From: Acetoanaerobium pronyense
GTDB lineage: Bacteria > Bacillota > Clostridia > Peptostreptococcales > Filifactoraceae
Length of the DNA stretch: 64,000 nucleotides
Reading direction: 5' to 3'
Assembly: GCF_017874355.1 (NCBI RefSeq)
Contig: NZ_JAGGLI010000009.1
Span: 25,354-89,353 of the forward strand
Part shown: positions 37,596-46,168 of the stretch, in pieces
Position numbering within the stretch: position 1 is the first letter of the stretch
Layout of the letters: each line of letters opens with the position of its first letter
Notes under the pieces: generated by a model
Told to the model about the DNA's origin: nothing
What the model saw: only the letters and a program-made list of their open reading frames with translations
Database searches by the model: none
Position numbers and translations under genes: made by a program

Positions 37596-37700
37596 TGGTA
37601 TACTACTTAATTATATTTAATATATCTAAAATAGAATGTAAAAATTATTATATTTTATTATTGAAAAACCTTAATAGAACTAAATTAGAAAATTTCTTGC
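37596..37700 (+). ncRNA. crRNA-like Cas-regulating RNA (CreR type), with its promoter
   Basis: Extended -10 promoter TGGTATACT (37596-37604) predicts a start near 37611. Then comes a degenerate repeat (37614-37643) matching 21 of 30 positions of the crRNA-oriented repeat and ending ATGTAAAA in place of the handle ATGTAAAT. A 24-nt pseudo-spacer follows (37644-37667), then a second degenerate repeat (37668-37697, 20 of 30, with CCTTAATAGAAC exact). The pseudo-spacer targets the cas6 leader with PAM (37466-37493). The strand is opposite to cas and the array. Known CreR RNAs have this repeat-short spacer structure and guide Cascade to silence cas promoters. Expression and function are predictions. 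Confidence 0.72.
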
Positions 37701-37725
37701 AAATCCTAAACAATATGTTGTTGGT

Positions 37726-37752
37726 GGGACGATGGATACGTCCCCTCGTCTC
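37726..37752. repeat. Dispersed GC-rich hairpin element, copy B
   Basis: GGGACGATGGATACGTCCCC then TCGTCTC; 22 of 27 positions match the reverse complement of 19349-19375. It lies 3 nt past the stop of the ABC permease gene and downstream of the crRNA-like RNA, whose transcript it could help to end. Confidence 0.65.
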
Positions 37753-37755
37753 TAG

Positions 37756-38922
37756 TTACTCTTCGGATGCTAGCCTGTTTCTTTTTCCTATAACCATCGC
37801 TAGGACAAAGAAGGCTAAAGCAAAACCTATTTGTATAAGCATTGCATTTGAAAGAGGTCCAATCTTAAAAATATTTAGGTTTGTCATAGATGAAATCAAT
37901 CCATTTCCTTTGACATACCAGTATGTCGGGAAAAAGCTTGCTATGTTTAATACCTTCTCTGACATAATCTCTTGAGGTACGAACACTCCGCTTATAAAGC
38001 ATGCTCCTAGGGTAATGATATTTGCTGCTCCAGAAATAGCTTCTCTGCCTTTTACTAAGTTTCCTATCAAAAAGCTAAGAGATGAAATACATAGCATAAA
38101 TATAAATGAATTTAATATGAAATACAGGGTGTTTTCATGTCTTATTTCATGTCTTCCAAAGTAAAGGCTCATGGAAACTAAGACTATCCAGCTAAAAAAT
38201 GAAAACACTGTGACTGCCATAAATATTTGTATTACTGTGTCTTTTGATGATATAGGCGAACAAGAATTTCTTCTTTTTATTTTAATATCATTAAAAACAA
38301 GCATTATGGTTGAAACTCCCATTATTGCAACAAACATAAATGTATATGCTAGATAGTTAAAGTAAAATTTCATAGCCCCTTCAGATGAAGCTACTTCTAA
38401 TCCAGCCATGCTGACATTAGTTTCTTTACTTATATCTTCTAAAACAAAATTTTTAAGAGTGATTTGGTCTATTTCGGGAATGAGATTGAGATATAGTCTA
38501 GCTAGGTTGAAATACTGCTCTATTTTTATATTTACATATATACTTGAGGATGCATCTCCTAGGGTAGTTTTTGTGATTAAAGGCTCTTCTCCTGCCATAA
38601 AAGAATCCGAGAACCCTTCAGGTACTCTGATTACGTAGCTTATCTCTCTAAAATAAAGGGCATCTTGTATAGCTTCATCAGAATCCTCTATATCCATAAA
38701 TACTGCAATATCCGAAAGTGCTTCTTTGAGTCCGTCAACAAGCGGAGTGCTTTCCTGTGCAAATATCGCTATCCTCGTCTTTGACTGGCTAAATCCAATC
38801 TGTTCATTTGGAGTCCCAGCACTTGCAAATAATATAGACACCATTATAAATACTCCAAAATATATAGCAATCTGCTTTGCTTTTCTTTTAAATATAATCA
38901 GACAAAGTTTAAATACTGGCAT
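37756..38922 (-). CDS. ABC-2 type exporter permease
   Basis: 388 residues from ATG 38922 behind AAGGAGGCAAAAAT. One N-terminal membrane segment (about 18-36), a large extracytoplasmic region to about 175, then five C-terminal segments, the usual ABC2_membrane_3 plan. It overlaps the preceding permease gene by 14 nt. With 38909-40036 and the ATPase at 40046-40978 it forms a heteromeric exporter, probably for drugs or antimicrobial peptides judging by the divergent two-component system. Confidence 0.88.
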   Translation of the reverse strand: MPVFKLCLIIFKRKAKQIAIYFGVFIMVSILFASAGTPNEQIGFSQSKTRIAIFAQESTPLVDGLKEALSDIAVFMDIEDSDEAIQDALYFREISYVIRVPEGFSDSFMAGEEPLITKTTLGDASSSIYVNIKIEQYFNLARLYLNLIPEIDQITLKNFVLEDISKETNVSMAGLEVASSEGAMKFYFNYLAYTFMFVAIMGVSTIMLVFNDIKIKRRNSCSPISSKDTVIQIFMAVTVFSFFSWIVLVSMSLYFGRHEIRHENTLYFILNSFIFMLCISSLSFLIGNLVKGREAISGAANIITLGACFISGVFVPQEIMSEKVLNIASFFPTYWYVKGNGLISSMTNLNIFKIGPLSNAMLIQIGFALAFFVLAMVIGKRNRLASEE

Positions 38923-40036
38923 ATTTTTGCCTCCTTATCACAAGATATGTTCCTGTGCAAAAGATTGTACTAAAAATCAGAAGCCCTATTATATTTTGAA
39001 CATACCTCAAAGTTGGCCCAAAATAATAAAGGGAGTAAAAGGCATCTGCAAGAAGATTTATAGGATTAATCCATGCCAGCAAAGGAAATCTTGTGGTGAC
39101 TATATATTTCATATTTACAACCATCATTCCAGAAAGAAATGAACCTAGCATCGTGAATACTATTAGATATCCGTATTTGATATCTATATTGCCTCTTGAT
39201 AGTGCTCCCATAAAAGACCCAAGGGATACTCCTGTGATTGATCCTAGGATTACAGTCAATAATATATAGTTAAAATTAGAGCTAAAATCTACCCCCAATA
39301 CAAATGCAAGATATGATAAAAATACTCCCATCTCAATAAGCTGAACAAGTAAAGCAGCGAAAAAACTATACATAAAGAGCTTTAGTTTATGAACAGGTGA
39401 TATATTTTGTCTCACTGCATTTGCTGACAAATTGCCCTGTATATGAACTATAGTTTCAAGACCGAAAAATCCTCCATAAAAAGTTGTCATGGCTATTAGT
39501 GAATAAAAGAATGTAAGAACTATATCTATTTTTTCATCACTAATAGGCTCTTCCTCTGTAAAACTCACCCTATTCATGATTTCGGCACTTATTTGTGATA
39601 CTGAATCTGGATTTTCAGAAACTATGTTGTTGATTGCACTTGAGGTCTGAATATACTGATCTAAAAATATTTTTAGAATACTTTGCCTCATTCCAGATTC
39701 ATTTACTATAAGCTTTGGATTTTCATCTACTAATATATATCCCTGCACCTCTCCATCCGCTAAAAGCTGATTCGCATTTCTTTCATCTGTGATTTCCAGG
39801 TTAAATAGCCTATCCTCTCCACGTGACAAGTCATTTATTACATCCATAAATGAAGGATTAGGCAAAGTCTCTACTACTGCTACATCAATAGCCTGAAACC
39901 TCCCTTGCTCATTTAGATTTCCAAAGGCAAGACTGAAAAAAGTAGCTAGAGCTATAGGGAAAATCATTGTCCAAAATATTAAGGATTTATTTTTAAAAAG
40001 CATTTTTAATCTATAAATAAATATATGTCTAAACAT
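38909..40036 (-). CDS. ABC-2 type exporter permease
   Basis: 375 residues. The start MFRHIFIYRLKMLFKNKSLIFWTMIFPIAL is the typical ABC-2 permease N-terminus, followed by an extracytoplasmic domain (about 45-190) and five membrane segments including the LGSFLSGMMVVNM block. Paralogous in plan to the next gene, so the two likely form a heterodimer. Confidence 0.88.
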   Translation of the reverse strand: MFRHIFIYRLKMLFKNKSLIFWTMIFPIALATFFSLAFGNLNEQGRFQAIDVAVVETLPNPSFMDVINDLSRGEDRLFNLEITDERNANQLLADGEVQGYILVDENPKLIVNESGMRQSILKIFLDQYIQTSSAINNIVSENPDSVSQISAEIMNRVSFTEEEPISDEKIDIVLTFFYSLIAMTTFYGGFFGLETIVHIQGNLSANAVRQNISPVHKLKLFMYSFFAALLVQLIEMGVFLSYLAFVLGVDFSSNFNYILLTVILGSITGVSLGSFMGALSRGNIDIKYGYLIVFTMLGSFLSGMMVVNMKYIVTTRFPLLAWINPINLLADAFYSLYYFGPTLRYVQNIIGLLIFSTIFCTGTYLVIRRQKYASI

Positions 40037-40045
40037 AACTACCTC

Positions 40046-40978
40046 CTAGTCCCTTAACTCTTTTCCAGTTATCTCAAGGAAAACATCATTTAGCGTTGGA
40101 AGCTCAGTATATATTTTTCCAAAAGATATATTTTCTTCATTAATAAACTGAAGCACCTTCTCAAGATTATTTTTCCCTATATGAGACTTCACTCTAAGAA
40201 GCTTTCCATCATAAACCGCAGAGGATATAGTAGGAATGCTTTCTAGTCTTTTGAGCTGCTCATCTGTAACTCCAAATATTTCTACGGTTATCTTTTCTCC
40301 AACCGAAATCATGCCTTTTAGCTCTTCCTTTGTCCCTGCTGCGATTACCTTGCCCTTATCTATTATAGTTATCTTTGAGCAAATATGCTCCACCTCTTCC
40401 ATATAGTGAGAAGTATATATTATGGTAGAGCCTTTTCTATTAAGCTCCACTATGTTTTCAAGTATTTTGTTTCTGCTCTGAGGGTCTACAGCTACTGTAG
40501 GCTCATCCATAATTATAAGGCGTGGTTTGTGAGCTATTCCGCATGCAATATTTAACCTCCTAAGAAGTCCTCCACTTAGCTTTTTAGGGTAAAACTTTCT
40601 AAATTCACTTAGACCTACAAAATCTATTGCCTCTTCTACTAGCTCTCTTCTTTCACTTTTATTACTGATATATAAGCCACAAAAATAATCTATATTTTCG
40701 TATACTGTCAGTTCTTCAAATACTGCAACTTCTTGCATTACAACTCCAATATCCTTTTTAATGTTATATGCATCTGGTCTCATGGGTAATCCAAATACTT
40801 CTATACTTCCTTTGTCATATTTTAAAAGTGATAATATACAGTTTATAGCAGTGGTCTTGCCAGAACCATTTGGCCCAAGAAGTCCAAATATCTCCCCTTC
40901 TTCTACCTCAAGGTTAAGATGATCAAGTGCAAGTACTTCTTTGTAACGCTTCACAAGATTTGATACCTTTACAACCAT
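40046..40978 (-). CDS. ABC exporter ATP-binding protein
   Basis: 310 residues from ATG 40978 behind AGGTGGGAAATTAA. Walker A LLGPNGSGKTTAIN, Q-loop VMQEVAVFEELT, signature LSGGLLRRLNIACGIA and Walker B LIIMDEPTVAVDP. The C-terminal ~80 residues resemble the accessory domain of drug-exporter ATPases (DrrA/BcrA-like). First gene of a three-gene exporter operon divergent from a histidine kinase, so probably induced through it. Confidence 0.92.
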   Translation of the reverse strand: MVVKVSNLVKRYKEVLALDHLNLEVEEGEIFGLLGPNGSGKTTAINCILSLLKYDKGSIEVFGLPMRPDAYNIKKDIGVVMQEVAVFEELTVYENIDYFCGLYISNKSERRELVEEAIDFVGLSEFRKFYPKKLSGGLLRRLNIACGIAHKPRLIIMDEPTVAVDPQSRNKILENIVELNRKGSTIIYTSHYMEEVEHICSKITIIDKGKVIAAGTKEELKGMISVGEKITVEIFGVTDEQLKRLESIPTISSAVYDGKLLRVKSHIGKNNLEKVLQFINEENISFGKIYTELPTLNDVFLEITGKELRD

Positions 40979-41169
40979 TTAATTTCCCACCTTTCAAATA
41001 TATATAGCTTTCCCTGAATTCTTGGCAGTCACATTTTTCTTTATATATTAATTCTACCTGTTTAATAAAAATCGTATAAGTGTCATCAATCACGTTTTGA
41101 TATGACAAATGTAATATTGTTCACTTTAAATATCAGTGATAGACTTATATTAGGATGGGAGGGACGCTT

Positions 41170-42258
41170 GTGAACAAGGTATATATATTAGATACTGCTA
41201 TTTTTTATTTGTTATCTCTTTTTTTATATTTTGTCTTTGAGCCATCTCTTAGCGTTGTCCCTATACTTATATCAATCATTTCAATTGGGCTAGCTCTTTA
41301 TCTAGATAAATTTAAATACAAGCTTTTAGTCTCACTAATCTACGTTATCCTAAGCTATTTCTATAGCCCTTTGCTGTTTTTCATGCCATCCCTTGCCTAC
41401 ACTTCATATTCCAATGACATAAAAAGCATTAATCTTCTCCTTTCTTTACCTGTATTTATTCTTTGGAACTATTACCCTGAGCTAAAAATCTCCATAATCT
41501 TCATATCTATTCTTGGGTTTTACTTTAAAAAAAGAACTATGGATTATATTGATGCAAAGGCAAAAAACATCTCCCTTTCAGACGACAAGAGAGAAATGGC
41601 AATATCATCCAAGCTCCAAAGGCAGATGCTTATAGAAAAGCAGGATTACGAAATTAATATGGCTACCTTAGACGAAAGAAATAGAATAGCCAGAGAGATT
41701 CATGACAATGTAGGACATCAGTTATCAAGCGCTATACTTCAGGTTGGTGCAATGAGGGTAGTTCATAAAGATGACAAAATGCTAGAAATTTTAAATAGTA
41801 CCCTAAATCTTGCAATGGACAATATAAGAAGCAGCGTCCACAACCTCTATGATTCTTCTATGGATCTTGAACTTCAGATTAGGTCTATAGTTGATAAGTT
41901 TAACTTTTGCCAGATTAATCTCAACTATATTGTAGACTCTGTGACTGATTCTCAAATCAAATACGCTGTTATTGCAATAGTAAAGGAAGCTCTTTCAAAT
42001 GTAATTAAACATTCAAGAGCCACTAGAGTAGACCTTAGCTTTATAGAACATCCAGCCTTTTATCAGCTGATAGTTTTCAATGATAATCCAGTAAAAAAGA
42101 TAGAAAGCTATGAAGGGATAGGCCTTAAAAACATAGAGCATAGAATAGAAAAACTTAATGGACATTTTAGGATAAATAAAGATAGAGGGTTTGAACTATT
42201 TATAACTATACCTAAGGGGAAAACAAAGGAGAAAAAGGATGAGAGTAATTATAGTTGA
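41170..42258 (+). CDS. NarL-type (LiaS/DesK-like) sensor histidine kinase
   Basis: About 362 residues. GTG 41170 (reads VNKVYILDTAIFYLL) is preferred because GGGAGGGACGCTT precedes it; ATG 41155 overlaps that ribosome site. Five to six hydrophobic segments to about residue 130 with almost no extracellular loops, then HisKA_3 dimerisation with EIHDNVGHQLSSAIL (His about 175) and an HATPase with VKEALSNVIKHS and GIGLKNIEHRIEKLNG. Intramembrane-sensing kinases of this kind detect envelope stress. Overlaps its regulator gene by 20 nt. Confidence 0.9.
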   Translation: MNKVYILDTAIFYLLSLFLYFVFEPSLSVVPILISIISIGLALYLDKFKYKLLVSLIYVILSYFYSPLLFFMPSLAYTSYSNDIKSINLLLSLPVFILWNYYPELKISIIFISILGFYFKKRTMDYIDAKAKNISLSDDKREMAISSKLQRQMLIEKQDYEINMATLDERNRIAREIHDNVGHQLSSAILQVGAMRVVHKDDKMLEILNSTLNLAMDNIRSSVHNLYDSSMDLELQIRSIVDKFNFCQINLNYIVDSVTDSQIKYAVIAIVKEALSNVIKHSRATRVDLSFIEHPAFYQLIVFNDNPVKKIESYEGIGLKNIEHRIEKLNGHFRINKDRGFELFITIPKGKTKEKKDESNYS

Positions 42259-42859
42259 TGACGATAATCTTGTAACCATGTCCCTAAAGACTATACTTGA
42301 ATCAGACTCTAATATCGAAGTGATTGCAACTGGGAAAAATGGCTATGAAGCTATAGAGCTTTACGAAAAGTATAATCCCGATATCCTTCTTATGGATATA
42401 CGAATGGGCGAAATGGACGGTATAGAGGCAGGAGAAAAAATAATAAAAAAATATAATGATGCAAAAATACTTTATCTTACTACATTTTCAGATGATGATT
42501 ACATCGTAAGAGCAATCAAACTTGGTGCAAAGGGATATATATTAAAGCAAAACTACGAGTGCATCATCCCTTCAATTAATTCTGTATATCTTGGACAAAA
42601 TGTATATGGAAATGAAATCATAAATAAGCTTTCTATGACAAATCCAGCGCAGGCAAAGCAGCTCTATGATTTTGGACTTTTAGATAGGGAGATTGAAGTT
42701 ATTGAAAAGGTGGCAGAGGGGCTTTCTAATAAAGAAATTGCAGAAAATCTCTTTTTAAGTGAAGGTACAGTTAGAAACTATATAAGTACAATTCTTGAAA
42801 AACTAAGCCTGAGGGATAGGACTCAGCTTGCTATCTTTTATTATAGAGATATTAAATAA
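42239..42859 (+). CDS. NarL/LuxR-family response regulator
   Basis: 206 residues from ATG 42239 behind AAAGGAGAAAAAGG. REC domain 1-120 with the acidic pocket VDDDN, phospho-Asp in ILLMDIRMGEMDG, Thr in YLTTFS and Lys in GYILKQ. The LuxR helix-turn-helix is at about 140-206 (EVIEKVAEGLSNKEIAENLF, then SEGTVRNYISTILEKL). Likely activates the divergent ABC exporter operon. Confidence 0.93.
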   Translation: MRVIIVDDDNLVTMSLKTILESDSNIEVIATGKNGYEAIELYEKYNPDILLMDIRMGEMDGIEAGEKIIKKYNDAKILYLTTFSDDDYIVRAIKLGAKGYILKQNYECIIPSINSVYLGQNVYGNEIINKLSMTNPAQAKQLYDFGLLDREIEVIEKVAEGLSNKEIAENLFLSEGTVRNYISTILEKLSLRDRTQLAIFYYRDIK

Positions 42860-43037
42860 TGGAAACTTGACTTTATATATTTTGTAAATATTTATTCATA
42901 TTTCTTGTGTTAGTATGAGTCTATCAAAATATATTAACAATTACATATAAGGCCGCTAGATTGCATTTAAAAATTTTTCAGTATTTCTTAATAACCTTTT
43001 TTTGCAATCAACTAATCTTGAAAGGAAGTTTGATGTC

Positions 43038-43772
43038 ATGGAACAAAAGGGTTTCATATCGATTGTAGTGTCTATCATCTTGGGAGTTTCTTTATTTGCT
43101 TCAGCTTTTGTTGTTTCACAAGGAATTAGGAGCATAAGGTCCTCTGGAAATGAAATTTCTCTTAAGGGTTCAGCCAAGGAAGAGATAAAATCAGATTATG
43201 CTGTATGGTCAGGTTCTTTTAGCGCTAATAACATAGAGCTTCAGGCCGCATATCAAGACCTAGAAAATAGTGCTGAAGAGGTAAAAGCATTTCTGGTTTC
43301 AAAAGGGTTTTCTGAAAATGACATAATCTTTTCAAGCGTTAGCACCATGCCAATAAATGCTATTTCTCCTAGTGGTATGTACACAAATTCTATTGAAAGC
43401 TATAGACTGTCCCAAAACGTTGAAATCCGTTCTAACGATGTAGATCAAGTAGCAGAAATATCCAGAACTTCAACCGAATTAATAAACCAAGGAATAACAT
43501 TTGAATCCTATCCTCCGCAGTATTTTTATACTAAACTTGCAGACAAAAAGATTCAGATGATAGAGATGGCCACCCTGGATGCAAAAGCACGAGCAGATGC
43601 TATGCTAAAATCATCTGGAAAAACTGCGGGCCAACTTAAGAGTGCCTCTGTTGGAATTTTTCAAATCACACCACTTTATTCAAATGAAATTTCTGATTAT
43701 GGTATAAATGATACTTCATCTATAGACAAGGAGATAACAGCTGTCATTAGTTGTACCTTCGAAATAGAATAA
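43038..43772 (+). CDS. SIMPL domain (DUF541) protein, membrane-anchored
   Basis: 244 residues from ATG 43038 (MEQKGFISIVVSIILGVS) behind GAAAGGAAG. One N-terminal hydrophobic anchor (about 8-28), then a SIMPL/DUF541 domain beginning ISLKGSAKEEIKSDYAVW with the repeated YRLSQNVEIRS and TLDAKARADAML blocks. Relatives of the BP26/YggE family form oligomeric envelope proteins linked to stress tolerance. Single gene with its own terminator. Confidence 0.9.
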   Translation: MEQKGFISIVVSIILGVSLFASAFVVSQGIRSIRSSGNEISLKGSAKEEIKSDYAVWSGSFSANNIELQAAYQDLENSAEEVKAFLVSKGFSENDIIFSSVSTMPINAISPSGMYTNSIESYRLSQNVEIRSNDVDQVAEISRTSTELINQGITFESYPPQYFYTKLADKKIQMIEMATLDAKARADAMLKSSGKTAGQLKSASVGIFQITPLYSNEISDYGINDTSSIDKEITAVISCTFEIE

Positions 43773-43776
43773 CTTT

Positions 43777-43820
43777 AAAAATAGGTATACTTAATCTTAA
43801 ATTAAGTATACCTATTTTTT
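43777..43820 (+). terminator. Bidirectional terminator between the SIMPL and NERD genes
   Basis: Arms AAAAATAGGTATACTTAA and TTAAGTATACCTATTTTTT; U runs on both strands serve the convergent genes. Confidence 0.92.
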
Positions 43821-43846
43821 AATTGTATAAATTCTAAGATTATATT

Positions 43847-44968
43847 TTATTTTTCTATGGAAGCTAAGATTTCTATAATTTTATCCCCATATTTTTCGGC
43901 TTTTTTATCTCCAAATCCTGAAATTCTAACTAGCTCTTCTTTGTTTTTAGGAAATTTTTCAATCAACTCTAACATTTGTTTATCATTAAAAATAAAATAT
44001 GGCTTTATATTTTCTGTTCTACTATTTTTCAGCCTAAACTCTTTCAGTTTTTTAATTAGTTCTTCAGTTTTATCATTTTTAAAAATGTTATTACTATCCA
44101 CAGATATATTTTCTTTATTCAAAGGACTCTGAAAAGCACTACTATATATATCTTTAGTAGAATTTATAGTCTCATTAATTTGATTTTCTTTAATACCACT
44201 CTCTTCTACCATTTTTTCGAATTCTTTGTATTTTTTTGCATATAATGACTTATCTGCTCTATGAAGATTAAGCAATTTTTCCCCTATTTCTAAAAACTCT
44301 TTGTCATTCGAAGGAAGTTCCTTTGATTCATTTATTTTTTTCTTTATGTACGCAGTCAATTGATCTGCTCTAATTACTTTATCTTTTATTTCTTTCTTTG
44401 CATATTTAGCATTTAAAATAGTTTTGGGATTAGATAATACAACGATTGATTTATGAAAAGTATCAAAATATTTATCTATAAATATTCGAGCTAATATGTT
44501 AGATTTTCCTGACTCTTTTTTTATTTTTTTCAAAACTTCTAAATGTCTCTGGTTTTGTGTAATTGGAGAGTATATGCCCTCTTTTAATGTTCTTCCATTA
44601 AAGGTGTATTTTCTAACAAAATTTCCATTATTATCTATTTCTATGTCTCCAATCAAATTCTTGCATTCAATTATAAAATTGATTTTTCTTGTTATTACTA
44701 TATAATCTATTTGTGCTGACAATCCTTCTATTTCAATACTCAAATCATGTATTACATACATTGGTATACCACTATTTTTGAGCTCGAATGCTATATTTTT
44801 CTCTCCAATCATTCCCCATGTACAGATTTTTATTTCCTTTTCTATTTTAGATTTCACATCTCCTGTTGCTCTATTTTGTAGCTCTTTGAGCTTTTCTATA
44901 TATTCACTTGTCTCATTACTTTCTCTTAAAAATTCTACCTTGTCCATTTTATTAAACAAATTTATCAT
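43847..44968 (-). CDS. NERD domain protein with C-terminal HRDC domain
   Basis: 373 residues from ATG 44968 behind GGGGGGATGATTT. The nuclease-related domain lies at about 50-165: GMIGEKNIAFEL, LSAQIDYIVITRKINFIIECKNL with the D...E-x-K catalytic pattern, and QNQRHLEVL. A variable linker follows, then an HRDC domain at about 300-373 (ELIEKFPKNKEELVRISGFG). NERD proteins are thought to process DNA. No partner is adjacent; it stands alone between convergent and divergent genes. Confidence 0.9.
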   Translation of the reverse strand: MINLFNKMDKVEFLRESNETSEYIEKLKELQNRATGDVKSKIEKEIKICTWGMIGEKNIAFELKNSGIPMYVIHDLSIEIEGLSAQIDYIVITRKINFIIECKNLIGDIEIDNNGNFVRKYTFNGRTLKEGIYSPITQNQRHLEVLKKIKKESGKSNILARIFIDKYFDTFHKSIVVLSNPKTILNAKYAKKEIKDKVIRADQLTAYIKKKINESKELPSNDKEFLEIGEKLLNLHRADKSLYAKKYKEFEKMVEESGIKENQINETINSTKDIYSSAFQSPLNKENISVDSNNIFKNDKTEELIKKLKEFRLKNSRTENIKPYFIFNDKQMLELIEKFPKNKEELVRISGFGDKKAEKYGDKIIEILASIEK

Positions 44969-45176
44969 AAATCATCCCCCCTAATCTATTTATATCATAA
45001 AATTCAATTTTTTTTATAACAAAATCATACTTTAATTTCTTTCATAACTTATAGTTTTGAATAAAAAAACTAACTTTTCGATTCTTGCAACGTATCCAAT
45101 ATAAGATATAATTTAATTATGCTAAGACCGAAAAAAATTCAACTACTATACTGATTTCAGCGAAGAGGTGATGGTT

Positions 45177-45719
45177 TTGAAAAAAATAGACTATAAAAAA
45201 CTAGAAATTTCTGATATAGACATTAATTTATTTTCAAAGTTTAATCGATATCAAGATGTAAAAAAATGCTGGCGTAAGGAAAATGGAGAATGGATATTAA
45301 AAGAAATCCCTTTCGTTGAGCAGTGGAATACTGATGAATACAAATTTTTAGTAAAATGCCTACGAAACACAGTTAATGAAGGCGGTGCGGTATTTGGTGC
45401 CTTTGATAATGATTCACTAGTAGGATTCGCTTCATTGGAAAATAAGTTCTTTGGCTCAGAAAACCAATACCTTCAGCTTTCAAGTATTCATATATCTGCC
45501 GAAGCTCGAGGCCATAAGATAGGAAAAAAATTGTTTTATCTTATATCCATGAAGGCAAAAAAACTAGGAGCACAAAAGTTATATATCTCTGCCCATTCAT
45601 CAGAAGAAACCCAAGGCTTTTATAAGAGTCTCGGATGTGTCGAAGCTTTAGAATATAATTTAGATTTGGTGTCTAAAGAACCATTTGATTGCCAGCTAGA
45701 ATATACCTTATTGAAATAA
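45177..45719 (+). CDS. GNAT family N-acetyltransferase
   Basis: About 180 residues. TTG 45177 (reads LKKIDYKKLEISDI) is the start best spaced from AGAGG; ATG 45171 is only 2 nt from that site. The GNAT core is at about 85-165 with LSSIHISAEARGHKIGKKLFYL (acetyl-CoA loop) and AQKLYISAHSSEETQGFYKSLGC. The substrate is unknown. Confidence 0.88.
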   Translation: MKKIDYKKLEISDIDINLFSKFNRYQDVKKCWRKENGEWILKEIPFVEQWNTDEYKFLVKCLRNTVNEGGAVFGAFDNDSLVGFASLENKFFGSENQYLQLSSIHISAEARGHKIGKKLFYLISMKAKKLGAQKLYISAHSSEETQGFYKSLGCVEALEYNLDLVSKEPFDCQLEYTLLK

Positions 45720-45748
45720 AAAATCTAATCATCAAAAAATAAAAGTGC

Positions 45749-46067
45749 TTGACATGTATAAAAAAACAGAGTAATATTACTAACAAAATAAATATAATTC
45801 AAATGCGATGAGGTAGAAAAAAATATTTCAGACGTTTCAGAGAGTCGATGGTTGGTGGGAATCGATACAGAGAGATATATATTGTTCACTACTTAGCAGG
45901 CAGGTTAAACGAACTTAGGTTCAAGTAGACTAGCACGTATACCCACGTTACAGGGTTAGAGATTGTCAGATCTTGATTGAGATGTAGCTATTGCTATAAT
46001 TAGGGTGGTACCGCGAAAATTTTCGTCCCTATAACAACACTATTTTGTTGTTATAGGGACTTTTTTA
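45749..46067 (+). promoter_or_regulatory. T-box leader with promoter and terminator, specifier probably Phe (UUC)
   Basis: Promoter -35 TTGACA (45749-45754), 17 nt, -10 TAATAT (45772-45777). The leader has Stem I features (GATGAGGTAG, AGAGAG, GGTTGGTGGGA), the T-box AGGGTGGTACCGCG (46002-46015) and a terminator with arms GTCCCTATAACAACA and TGTTGTTATAGGGAC plus six T (46025-46066). On the 3' side of Stem I the loop reads GTTCAC above CTACT. UUC followed by A is the best specifier; no UGG occurs there. The T-box UGGU pairs with discriminator A, which fits tRNA-Phe or Tyr and not Trp. It controls the ABC importer downstream. Confidence 0.93.
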
Positions 46068-46168
46068 TTGCTCTGGCCAGAGAACAAAGTACCCATCCAC
46101 CAAACTTTTGAAAAATTAGAACTATTCACTGTAAACTTAAAAATTTAAAAAAGAGAGGAAGTAATCCT

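Noticed and set aside
37596..37700. CreTA-type toxin-antitoxin instead of a cas regulator
   Set aside because: The pseudo-spacer matches the cas6 leader itself, and I found no separate small toxin transcription unit with a matching promoter nearby.
45784..46067. Trp-specific T-box, expected from the TrpXYZ-like genes
   Set aside because: No UGG on the specifier side of Stem I, and the antiterminator bulge pairs with discriminator A rather than G.
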